The notes under the pieces: generated by a model | Databases searched by the model: none | What the model was told of the DNA's origin: nothing | What the model saw: the letters and a program-made list of their open reading frames with translations, nothing else | Source of the DNA: Candidatus Omnitrophota bacterium | GTDB lineage: Bacteria > Omnitrophota > Gorgyraeia > JAHIPI01 | Length of the DNA: 22,435 nt | Direction of reading: 5' to 3' | Assembly: GCA_030616695.1 (NCBI GenBank) | Contig: JAUWWU010000001.1 | Coordinates: forward strand, 1 to 22,435 | Shown: positions 4,649 to 12,384 of the stretch, one piece after another | How positions within the stretch are numbered: position 1 is the first letter of the stretch | How the letters are laid out: each line of letters opens with the position of its first letter | Position numbers and translations under genes: made by a program

Positions 4649-5941
4649 TCAAAGGGCAAGATTTTTGATAGTGTAATCGAGGCGCGTTAGAACCATGTCT
4701 TTGCCCATCACTTCCATCGTCTCAAAAAGGCCCGCGCCGACAGTGCGGCCGGTTATAGCCACTCTCGTAGGATGTATCAGCCCCGACGGCTTTACATTAA
4801 GCTCATCCGCCAGTTTGCGGCAGTTTTCCTCAAGGATGTCCTTTTTGAAAGAACTAAGGCCTGACAGCCGCTTGGCCCAAGTCGCAAGAAGCTTTTTAGC
4901 GCCTTTTTTCTTAAGGTGTTTTTTTACGCCCTTTTCGTCAAAATCAATCTTGTCCGAATAAAATACGCTCACATGTTCGGCAAAATCAGCCAACGTCTTC
5001 ATCCTGACCTTGTATAATTCTATCAAATCCAATAATTTTTCTCTATCGAAATCTTTGCCGATAATCTTTTTATCCCTCAAAACAGGAAGGAGCAGTTCAA
5101 GAAGCGCCTTTGGGTCTTTCTCTTTTATATATTGGCCGTTGAGCCAGTTCAATTTATCTATGCCGAATGCCGCGCTTGTCTTGTTGATCCTCTCAAGCGT
5201 AAATTCCTTTATCAATTCCTCCTTAGAAAGTATCTCCCTGTCATCGCCGGGCGACCATCCCATAAGGGCGAGAAAATTCACCAGGGCATCGGGCAAATAC
5301 CCCTCTTTTTTGTATTCCATAATACTTGTGGCCCCGTGCCTTTTGGACATACGGCTGCCGTCAGGGCCCAAAATAAGCGGTATGTGAGCGAATTCCGGGA
5401 TGGCGTAACCGAGAGCTTCGTAGATCGCGATCTGCTTAGGGGTATTTGAAATGTGGTCGTCGCCTCTTATTACGTGCGTTATCTTCATATCGGCGTCGTC
5501 AATAACACAGGCGAAATTATATGTGGGAGACCCGTCCGATTTGATTAAGACCTCGTCCTTCAAGACTTCTGAATCAAACTTGATCTCTCCCCTTGTTATA
5601 TCATTTACCTTTATCTTCTTTTCGGGCATGCGAAAACGTATGGCATCCCCCTCCTTGTATGCCTTGCCTTCTTTGATGAGCTTTTCGGCGGCCTTTTTAT
5701 AGAGCTCTTCTCTTTTGGATTGATACACAGGCTCCTCGTCCCAGTCCATGCCCAGCCATTTAAGAGAAGCCAGGATCTCGTCGAGGAATTCACTTTTTGA
5801 GCGGACTTTATCGGTGTCTTCGATCCTCAGGAGAAACCTGCCCTTTTCGTGGCGCGCAAAAAGCCAGTTAAAAAGCGCGCTCCTTGCACTGCCTATGTGC
5901 AAAAATCCCGTCGGGCTTGGCGCGAACCTGACCCTTACCAT
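4649..5941 (-). CDS. gltX: glutamyl-tRNA synthetase (compact form)
   Basis: This cytoplasmic class I aminoacyl-tRNA synthetase attaches glutamate to tRNA-Glu and, in organisms without GlnRS, also to tRNA-Gln for later amidation by GatCAB. The Rossmann fold opens with PSPTGFLHIGSARSA (HIGH box at 15-18), and the KMSKS equivalent is SRMSKR (196-201). Length is 430 aa against roughly 470-490 for typical bacterial GluRS. Most of the difference is at about residues 95-100, where the usual Cys-rich zinc-binding insertion is absent and KAYKEGDAIRFR joins directly. The start at 5941 follows GGAAAGGA at about 6 nt. dxs ends 33 nt upstream and tRNA-Gln follows 62 nt downstream, which hints at a role in Gln-tRNA formation. 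Family assignment is firm; tRNA specificity is inference. Confidence 0.95.
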   Translation of the reverse strand: MVRVRFAPSPTGFLHIGSARSALFNWLFARHEKGRFLLRIEDTDKVRSKSEFLDEILASLKWLGMDWDEEPVYQSKREELYKKAAEKLIKEGKAYKEGDAIRFRMPEKKIKVNDITRGEIKFDSEVLKDEVLIKSDGSPTYNFACVIDDADMKITHVIRGDDHISNTPKQIAIYEALGYAIPEFAHIPLILGPDGSRMSKRHGATSIMEYKKEGYLPDALVNFLALMGWSPGDDREILSKEELIKEFTLERINKTSAAFGIDKLNWLNGQYIKEKDPKALLELLLPVLRDKKIIGKDFDREKLLDLIELYKVRMKTLADFAEHVSVFYSDKIDFDEKGVKKHLKKKGAKKLLATWAKRLSGLSSFKKDILEENCRKLADELNVKPSGLIHPTRVAITGRTVGAGLFETMEVMGKDMVLTRLDYTIKNLAL

Positions 5942-5974
5942 TGTATCCTTTCCAAAACAAAATGCGTTATTGGC

Positions 5975-7867
5975 CTATACCGGTTGCCTGTCAAACAATT
6001 CCCGGGCTATTACGCCGGCTATGCCTTCCGGCGTGAGATTGTATTTTCTCATCAGTTCTTCCCGTTTTCCGTGCTCTATAAATTCATCCGGGAGGCCGAT
6101 CGCCTTTAATTCTATGCCTTTTATGTTTTCTCTATCTATAAATTCCAGCACGGCGCTTCCGAAGCCGCCGCTCACTACGTTTTCTTCTATTGTAACAAAT
6201 TTACTGAATTTTTTCGAGAGTTCTTCTATGAGTTCCCTATCCAGAGGTTTGATAAACCTGGCGTTGACAACCGCGGCGTCAATCCCTGATTTAGATAAAA
6301 GCTCCGCCACTTCCAGAGAAACCCCTACCATGCTTCCTAATGCCAAAATAACTACATGTTTGCCTTCTTTTAAGACTTCTGATTTCCCCAGCTCTACTTT
6401 TGACGACGGCATATTTTCGCCAATGCCAAAAAGCTGCCCTCCCTTGGGATACCTTATGCTAAACGGCTTGTCTATATTTGCGGCCAGCCCCATCATGGCC
6501 TTCAACTCCTCAGCGTCTTTGGGTGATGCCACTATCATGTTCGGGATATGCCTTAAATACGATATGTCAAACATGCCGTTATGCGTTGCTCCGTCCTCGC
6601 CCACCATGCCGGCCCTGTCAAGGCAAAATACCACTCCCAGGTCCTGAAGACAGACGTCGTGGACCATCTGGTCGTATGCACGCTGCAAAAATGTGGGATA
6701 TATGGCGATAAACGGCTTAAATCCGCCGCGTGCCAGGGCGGCCGCGAAGGTGACGGCGTGCCCTTCCGCTATGCCCACGTCAAATATCCTCTCGGGAAAT
6801 TTTTCCGCGAATCTATTCAGGCCTGTCCCGGGCAGCATGGCGGCGGATACGGCGACTATGTCTTTGCGCTCTGCGGCCAACTCAGTTATTTTTTCGGAAA
6901 ATGCGGATGTATACGTGGCTACCTTTTTTCCGGCAGCTGTTTTTTCACCGGACATTTTATCGAACGGATAGCTCCCGTGAAAGTCTGTGGGATATTCCTC
7001 GGAAAATTTATACCCCTTTCCCTTCTTGGTTATGGTATGAAGTATAATAGGTCCTTTAAGCTTAACGATACGCCGCAGGTTATTGATCACCAGGTCTATA
7101 TTGTGCCCGTCTATCGGCCCGAAATACCTGAAATCCAGGCTTTCAAAAAAGATACCCGGCACCAATAAATTTTTGACGCCCCTCTCAAACTTCCTGGCCG
7201 CCCTGTAGGTGGTGAGCCCGAACATGGGTATCTTCTTCACCAATTTCTCGAGGTCCGTGTGCACCTTATTATAGACGGGGTTCTGTAAAATACTATTGAG
7301 GTACCTGCTGAGGGCGCCGACGCTTCTTGAAATCGCGAGTTCGTTATCGTTGAGGATGACGATGAGGTCTTTTCTGAGGTGGCCGGCGTGGTTCATGGCC
7401 TCAAACGCCATGCCGTTTGCCAGCGCCGCGTCGCCTATTATGGCAACTATTTTCTCGTTCGTGCCGCGGATATCGCGCGCTGCGGCCAATCCGACAGCAC
7501 TGGATATCGAGGTAGAGCTATGGCCTACCGTAAAGACATCATATTCGCTTTCGCCCCTATTCGGAAAACCGCTTATGCCACCCAACTGCCTGAGCGTCCT
7601 GAAGCTTTTCCTCCTACCGGTCAACAGTTTATGCGCATATGCCTGATGCCCGACGTCCCATAATATTTTATCCCGCGGCGCATCCAGGACATAATGGGCC
7701 GCTATCGCCAATTCTACGGCGCCGAGTGAGGACGCCAGATGGCCGCCGGTCTCAGAAACCACATCTATGATCTCCTGCCTTATCTCCTGTGCCAGTCTCG
7801 GCAAAGATCTTTGGTCGATCCTCTTCAAATCCAACGGGCTGTTTATCTTGTCTAACAAACGCTTCAT
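5975..7867 (-). CDS. dxs: 1-deoxy-D-xylulose-5-phosphate synthase
   Basis: DXS condenses pyruvate with glyceraldehyde 3-phosphate using thiamine diphosphate, the first step of the MEP isoprenoid route. The 630-aa length is normal. The thiamine-binding motif is GDAALANGMAFEAMNHAG (145-162), with Ala where GDG is more usual; the metal-binding Asp (146) and Asn (159) are kept. The catalytic Glu lies in DVGIAEGHAVTF (E368, H370), and the YFGPIDGHN segment (about 248-256) is present. The transketolase C-terminal domain is complete. It ends 33 nt before gltX and starts 8 nt after the prenyl synthase stop. The AAAGG ribosome-binding site overlaps that junction. Pairing of dxs with ispA and xseAB is a common bacterial arrangement. 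Confidence 0.97.
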   Translation of the reverse strand: MKRLLDKINSPLDLKRIDQRSLPRLAQEIRQEIIDVVSETGGHLASSLGAVELAIAAHYVLDAPRDKILWDVGHQAYAHKLLTGRRKSFRTLRQLGGISGFPNRGESEYDVFTVGHSSTSISSAVGLAAARDIRGTNEKIVAIIGDAALANGMAFEAMNHAGHLRKDLIVILNDNELAISRSVGALSRYLNSILQNPVYNKVHTDLEKLVKKIPMFGLTTYRAARKFERGVKNLLVPGIFFESLDFRYFGPIDGHNIDLVINNLRRIVKLKGPIILHTITKKGKGYKFSEEYPTDFHGSYPFDKMSGEKTAAGKKVATYTSAFSEKITELAAERKDIVAVSAAMLPGTGLNRFAEKFPERIFDVGIAEGHAVTFAAALARGGFKPFIAIYPTFLQRAYDQMVHDVCLQDLGVVFCLDRAGMVGEDGATHNGMFDISYLRHIPNMIVASPKDAEELKAMMGLAANIDKPFSIRYPKGGQLFGIGENMPSSKVELGKSEVLKEGKHVVILALGSMVGVSLEVAELLSKSGIDAAVVNARFIKPLDRELIEELSKKFSKFVTIEENVVSGGFGSAVLEFIDRENIKGIELKAIGLPDEFIEHGKREELMRKYNLTPEGIAGVIARELFDRQPV

Positions 7868-7875
7868 AAAAACCT

Positions 7876-8694
7876 TTAATGCTTCCTGTTTAATACAAAA
7901 TCCGATATATGGCGTAAATTGTCGGCCTGTCTTCCGAATATCTCAAGGGCGTCTTCCGCCTTACTTATTAGCCTTTTTGATTCGTCGTGCGCGCCTCCCG
8001 CGCCAAATATCTCGGCATAGCCGTTTCTGTCCAATATATCATCTACTCTCTGAAAAGCGAGGCCGAGATGTTCTCCGTATTTCTGCAGCGCCTTTATCTC
8101 CTTCTCGGAGGCACCGGCTATTATAGCGCCTGTCTTAGCGGCGGCTGCCATAAGCGAGGCTGTTTTACGGCTATTTATATATTGCATTGTATGAGGATCT
8201 GCCTTCTTCGCGCCCTTCACGTTTAAATCCATCACCTGGCCGCCTATCATGCCGAAACTCCCTATTGCCTTGGATATCTCAAATACGACCCGGCCTATTT
8301 TTGCCTTATTTTTTTCTCTCGAAATAAGGTTAAATGCGAGGCTCAACAGCGAATCTCCGGTCAGGATGGCAAGCGCCTCCCCGTATTTCATATGGCAGCT
8401 TGGTTTTCCGCGCCTTGTCGCCGCATCATCCATTGAAGGCAGGTCATCGTGTATCAGAGAATAGGAATGGACGAGCTCGATTGCGCAGGCGACGGGAAGC
8501 ACATCTTTGATCCTTCCCCCGCAAACCCTTGAAGACTCAAGGACAAGTATGGGCCGTATCCTCTTGCCCCCGTTTAGAACGCTATAACGCATAGCCTCAT
8601 GGATGATGCGCGGCCGCGATATCCTCTCGGGCAGATATTTGCCGAGTTCCTTATCTATGAGTCTGCGATTTTTTTCCAGGTATTTTTTTATCAT
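7876..8694 (-). CDS. ispA: polyprenyl (farnesyl/geranylgeranyl) diphosphate synthase
   Basis: This trans-prenyltransferase extends DMAPP with IPP units to C15 or C20 chains used for undecaprenyl and quinone-type lipids. The 272-aa length is slightly short for IspA (about 290-300). The first Asp-rich motif is DDLPSMDD (83-90), the second RVDDILD (215-221), and GGKRIRP (42-48) forms part of the substrate site. Product chain length cannot be fixed from the sequence; Ser-Tyr before the first motif is typical of FPP/GGPP synthases of the IspA group. The ATG at 8694 has no strong ribosome-binding site; a perfect DnaA-box 9-mer (8701-8709) lies 6 nt upstream. The 54-nt gap from xseB also holds an AGGNGGTTTAAACC palindrome without a U-run. 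Confidence 0.9.
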   Translation of the reverse strand: MIKKYLEKNRRLIDKELGKYLPERISRPRIIHEAMRYSVLNGGKRIRPILVLESSRVCGGRIKDVLPVACAIELVHSYSLIHDDLPSMDDAATRRGKPSCHMKYGEALAILTGDSLLSLAFNLISREKNKAKIGRVVFEISKAIGSFGMIGGQVMDLNVKGAKKADPHTMQYINSRKTASLMAAAAKTGAIIAGASEKEIKALQKYGEHLGLAFQRVDDILDRNGYAEIFGAGGAHDESKRLISKAEDALEIFGRQADNLRHISDFVLNRKH

Positions 8695-8700
8695 GTTTTC

Positions 8701-8709
8701 TGTGGATAA
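8701..8709 (-). promoter_or_regulatory. perfect DnaA-box 9-mer upstream of ispA
   Basis: TTATCCACA on the minus strand ends 6 nt before the ispA start codon. The longer string ACTTATCCACAGA is shared with the xseA leader (copy at 10296-10304). The function is unproven. Confidence 0.35.
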
Positions 8710-8748
8710 GTAGAGGGGGTTTAAACCTCCTTTACTTGTTGCGTTAGA

Positions 8749-9033
8749 TTAAAACAAGTTTGGCTGATCGGATTTTTTGGAGCGCTTTGATTTTGGTTTC
8801 GATTCCTCCGACGGAGAATTGCCAAAATCTTTGATATCAAACTTACCGCCGGATTTCATCAGGAGCTCCACCTTGCTCTTCGCCGCCTCAAGCTGGCGGG
8901 AGCATATCTTTGAAAGTTTTATCCCATCTTCATATTTAGCCAAAGACTCTTCCAGCGACATATCGCCTGCCTCAAGCTTTGAGACGATGTCTTCCAGTTT
9001 TTTGAGCGCCTCTTCAAATTTTATCTCCGCCAT
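8749..9033 (-). CDS. xseB: exodeoxyribonuclease VII small subunit
   Basis: XseB binds several-fold to XseA to form exonuclease VII, which degrades single-stranded DNA from both ends. The first about 65 residues form the conserved two-helix core (FEEALKKLEDIVSKLEAGDMSLEESLAKYEDGI, given here only as its start and end pattern of alternating Leu/Glu). The last about 30 are a charged, Ser/Lys-rich tail ending QPNLF. The 94-aa length is a little longer than the usual about 75-85 because of that tail. The start at 9033 follows AAGGAG, which overlaps the last codons of xseA; the genes are 4 nt apart and surely cotranscribed. Confidence 0.93.
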   Translation of the reverse strand: MAEIKFEEALKKLEDIVSKLEAGDMSLEESLAKYEDGIKLSKICSRQLEAAKSKVELLMKSGGKFDIKDFGNSPSEESKPKSKRSKKSDQPNLF

Positions 9034-9037
9034 GGCA

Positions 9038-10285
9038 TTACTCCTTATCTTTAAACTCGCTTATAAAGGAACCTTTGTCGAGCCGGGTGCGGATCCTGTC
9101 GCCCTTCCTAAGCCCCTTTGTATCCTTTAGCACCTTGTTTGTGCCTATGTGCGTGGTTATACTATAGCCGCGGGATAAGACCTTAAACGGGCTCAGCATC
9201 TCCAGTTTGCCGTCGGCAGTTGAGAATGCCGCTTTCTTCAAATCCAATATATGCCCCGCCCTCAATTCGATATTGCGCATAAATTCGTCTATCCTCTGCT
9301 GGTATTGCTCTATAAGGTTGACGGGCTGCCTTAAGATGTAGCTTTCGCTCAACGCCTTTAACTCCTCTTCCAAAAAGTTTATTTTATCCACTACGGCGCC
9401 GTCCAACCTGTCGGTAAGCTCCTCTAACCTGCCGAGAAGCTCCTCCTTGCGCGGTATAACCAGCTCTGCGGCCGCAGAGGGTGTCGCCGCCCTTTTATCG
9501 GAGACAAAATCTGCTATGGTCCAGTCGACCTCATGGCCGACCGCGCTTATTATAGGTACTCCTGAGCTAAATATGGCCCGTGCCACGATCTCTTCATTAA
9601 AGGCCCAGAGGTCTTCCAGGCTTCCGCCACCTCTTCCTACTATTAAGACATTGACCCGCTCCTCAGTGGTGACGGTCCTATTAAATTCGTTGAACTCCTC
9701 AATAGCGCGGGCGATCTCTTCCTTTGCGCCTTCTCCCTGCACTTTTACGGGGTTTAAAATAACCTCTACATTTTGGAAACGCCTTTTTACCACATTAAGT
9801 ATATCGCGTATGGCCGCGCCCGTCGGAGAGGTGACAACGCCTATGCGGGTGGGCAAGTAGGGTATGGCCTTCTTGCGGGATTCATCGAACAAGCCTTCGG
9901 CTTGGAGCTTTTTTTTCAGCTGCTCAAAAGCCATCTGGAGCGTGCCTATGCCTTTGGGCTCCATGACTTCCGTGTAAAGCTGATATTGCCCCCTTTTGTC
10001 ATAAACGCTGATCCTGCCGAAACATATTACATGCATCCCGCCTTCCACTTTAAACTTGAGCGCCTGGTTGGCGGAGCGAAACATAACGCAGCTCAACACC
10101 GCGTTTTTGTCTTTGAGGCTAAAATACATGTGGCCTGAGGTGTGTTTGGTGAGATTCGATATCTCGCCCTCTACCCACACCTCAGGAAAGCCTCGTTCCA
10201 GAACGGCACGGATATTTTGAGTGAGTTCGCCTACGGTAAATATGCGTTTATCTTGTTTCGAGCTGACGTCCTGGACTTTTTCCAT
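9038..10285 (-). CDS. xseA: exodeoxyribonuclease VII large subunit
   Basis: XseA is the catalytic subunit of exonuclease VII, acting on single-stranded DNA in repair and degradation of DNA intermediates. The 415-aa protein has the N-terminal OB-fold (WVEGEISNLTKHTSGHMYFS, about 37-56). The catalytic domain follows with GRGGGSLEDLWAFN (217-230) and GHEVDWTIADFVSDKRAATP (250-269), then a coiled-coil arm (about 280-370) that binds XseB. The C-terminal SRGYSITT segment is also present. The ATG at 10285 has GAGAGG upstream. The 20-nt gap from the preceding oxidoreductase gene contains a perfect DnaA-box 9-mer. Nothing is missing relative to the family. Confidence 0.96.
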   Translation of the reverse strand: MEKVQDVSSKQDKRIFTVGELTQNIRAVLERGFPEVWVEGEISNLTKHTSGHMYFSLKDKNAVLSCVMFRSANQALKFKVEGGMHVICFGRISVYDKRGQYQLYTEVMEPKGIGTLQMAFEQLKKKLQAEGLFDESRKKAIPYLPTRIGVVTSPTGAAIRDILNVVKRRFQNVEVILNPVKVQGEGAKEEIARAIEEFNEFNRTVTTEERVNVLIVGRGGGSLEDLWAFNEEIVARAIFSSGVPIISAVGHEVDWTIADFVSDKRAATPSAAAELVIPRKEELLGRLEELTDRLDGAVVDKINFLEEELKALSESYILRQPVNLIEQYQQRIDEFMRNIELRAGHILDLKKAAFSTADGKLEMLSPFKVLSRGYSITTHIGTNKVLKDTKGLRKGDRIRTRLDKGSFISEFKDKE

Positions 10286-10295
10286 TGCGCCTCTC

Positions 10296-10304
10296 TGTGG
10301 ATAA
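10296..10304 (-). promoter_or_regulatory. perfect DnaA-box 9-mer upstream of xseA
   Basis: TTATCCACA on the minus strand lies between the stop codon of the StnC-like gene and the xseA start, 10 nt before the ATG. It shares ACTTATCCACAGA with the ispA leader. Confidence 0.35.
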
Positions 10305-10305
10305 G

Positions 10306-12384
10306 TTATTTAGGAGGCAGGGGTGCTTTGGAGATCTTCAGCCTTAATTGGCACCTTAAACAACGCTCTGCCTCTTTCACTGCCTTTTTCTTATCAAGGT
10401 CGTGCTCTACTACGGGAAAACCGTGCAGCCTTTTGGCCACAGGCAAAGTGGGTATTTTAGCCCTCTCTCTATAAGCAAACCCCTCTTCTCTGCCCAGGCA
10501 AGGATCTTCTTTCTCCTCCGGGACAAATTTTTGTTCGATCTCGCCTTTGCCGCCCAGATATTTGTCTATAGATGCCGCGGCTTTTCTGCCTGCCTGAATC
10601 GCCTCGATTACAGAAGCCGGCCCGCTTACTACGTCGCCCCCGGCAAATACGCCTTTTTTTGGACAAGCCATAGTTTCTGAATCTATGCTGATTTTTCCCT
10701 TTTTATCAGCCAAAGAAGCGCATTCTTCCGGCACCCCGGGTCTTTGGCCGATGGCCATTATCAACCTGTCCGCTTTAATATTAAATTCACTCCCCTTTAT
10801 AGGGACAGGGCGCCTCCTGCCGCTTGCGTCAGGCTCTCCTAATTCCATGCGGATACACTCCGCTTTTAATTTACCCTTTTCCGGTAATACGGCCTGCGGC
10901 GCTACAAGAAAATCTATTTTCACGCCTTCCTTTAATGCCTCTTCAACTTCTTCCGGAGACGCGGGCATCTCTCCCCGGGTCCGGCGGTATAATATAGTGG
11001 CCTTTTTCGCCCCTACTCTCAGTGCGCTTCTCGCCACGTCTATCGCTACATTGCCGCCTCCGACAACTGCTACTTCGCCGGTGATATCCGCTTTTCCGTC
11101 CAAATTGATGGACCGCAATACCGATATCCCGTCTAATACGTGCGGGCCATCTTCTCCGGCTATCCCCATTTTTATCCCCTCAGGCGCGCCCAGGGCCATA
11201 AAGACCGCGTCAAAACCCTGGCCGAATAGTTTTTCGAATGATCCTATTTTTGTATTGAGTTCTATTTTCACGCCGCGGGATTCTATCTCTTTGATCTCTT
11301 TATCCAGGATATTTCTGGGCAACCGATACTCCGGTATAGCCCATCTCATCATCCCGCCCGGCTCGGGCATTACTTCAAAAACAGTTACCGAGTGCCCTAA
11401 TATCTTCAGGAACCACGCGGCGGTCAACCCGGCGGGCCCCGAGCCTACGACCGCGATCTTTTTACCTGTCTCCGGCGCGATTTTGATCTTACTGCGCCAC
11501 CTGCCCGAATCCCGCTCGGCAATAAATCTTTTCAGCGCGCTTATAGCTATAGGCTCGTTTACCTCGCCCCTGCGACAGGCTTCCTCGCACGGATGATCGC
11601 ATACATAACCCAGCACCAGCGGAAACGGGACCTTTTCTCTTATGATCTCCAGCGCGTCCTGAAATCTTCCTTCCGCGATCAATTTTACATACAGCGCGGC
11701 ATCTATTCCCGCGGGACAGGTATTTGTGCAGGGAAGAAGCGTTTTTTCGCGGTCCTTTTCCTCAAATCTTTCCTTATCTACCAATGCCCCCGAAGGGCAT
11801 ACCTCCACGCATGCCGTGCAAAATTTACAGGCTGCGTCCTTCATGGATAAATTGTCACCGGCGCCTACAATGGTATTTATGCCGCGATTTATAAATCCGA
11901 TTACTCCTATTTTCCTTACTTCCTGGCACATCCTGGTACAACGGCCGCACAAAATACATCTGTTAAGGTCTCTGGTAAACAGCTGTTCGTCTAAAGGCGC
12001 CGGCAGGTTCCTTGTATGCGGGGTATGCCCCGGAAGTATCTCTTTCGCATTTATGCAGCCGACTACTTCCTTTAATTGAGACGGTTCATAAATATCCCTC
12101 GGGAGTTCGCTTAAAATAAGCCACATGATGCTTTCTCTAAGTTTCTTGAGCCTCGGCGTATTAGTGCGGACAACCATCCCTTCCCTGATTTCGGTGGTGC
12201 AGGAAGTAGGCACTCCTTCCATGCCTTCGATCTCCACAATACACAAGCGGCACGCTCCTATAGGGGGAAGGTCGGGATGATAACATAAGTTGGGTATATA
12301 AACACCTGCCTGTAGCGCTACCTCAAGCACTGTTTTTCCCGCATCTACTTTTATTTCTCTGCCGTCAATATTTAATCTGATCAT
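10306..12384 (-). CDS. stnC: NuoG-like/GltD-like fusion, StnC-type NADP(H) oxidoreductase subunit
   Basis: The 692-aa protein joins an iron-sulfur electron entry module to an NADPH flavoprotein. In order: a plant-type [2Fe-2S] domain (C34, C45, C48, C62), two [4Fe-4S] motifs (C143/146/149/153 and C186/189/192/196), a GltD-type helical Fe-S domain (C219, C223, C262, C266, C270), an FAD motif VVGSGPAGL (312-320) and an NADPH motif VVGGGNVAIDVAR (440-452). The His-Cys3 cluster motif usual in NuoG is absent (LSELPRDIYEPSQL in that place). This domain order matches StnC of the Sporomusa-type transhydrogenase, which links ferredoxin, NADH and NADP pools. There is no H-cluster, so it is not a hydrogenase. 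I chose the ATG at 12384, which overlaps the NuoF-like stop as ATGA; the longer frame adds 17 unconserved residues. Confidence 0.85.
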   Translation of the reverse strand: MIRLNIDGREIKVDAGKTVLEVALQAGVYIPNLCYHPDLPPIGACRLCIVEIEGMEGVPTSCTTEIREGMVVRTNTPRLKKLRESIMWLILSELPRDIYEPSQLKEVVGCINAKEILPGHTPHTRNLPAPLDEQLFTRDLNRCILCGRCTRMCQEVRKIGVIGFINRGINTIVGAGDNLSMKDAACKFCTACVEVCPSGALVDKERFEEKDREKTLLPCTNTCPAGIDAALYVKLIAEGRFQDALEIIREKVPFPLVLGYVCDHPCEEACRRGEVNEPIAISALKRFIAERDSGRWRSKIKIAPETGKKIAVVGSGPAGLTAAWFLKILGHSVTVFEVMPEPGGMMRWAIPEYRLPRNILDKEIKEIESRGVKIELNTKIGSFEKLFGQGFDAVFMALGAPEGIKMGIAGEDGPHVLDGISVLRSINLDGKADITGEVAVVGGGNVAIDVARSALRVGAKKATILYRRTRGEMPASPEEVEEALKEGVKIDFLVAPQAVLPEKGKLKAECIRMELGEPDASGRRRPVPIKGSEFNIKADRLIMAIGQRPGVPEECASLADKKGKISIDSETMACPKKGVFAGGDVVSGPASVIEAIQAGRKAAASIDKYLGGKGEIEQKFVPEEKEDPCLGREEGFAYRERAKIPTLPVAKRLHGFPVVEHDLDKKKAVKEAERCLRCQLRLKISKAPLPPK

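Noticed and set aside
5748-6647. 299-aa plus-strand ORF opposite gltX and dxs
   Set aside because: It is an antisense shadow of two strongly conserved genes and is rich in Ser/Pro/Leu, as antisense frames often are.
8717-8736. Terminator at the GGTTTAAACC palindrome between xseB and ispA
   Set aside because: The stem is short with almost no loop, and no U-run follows on the minus strand.
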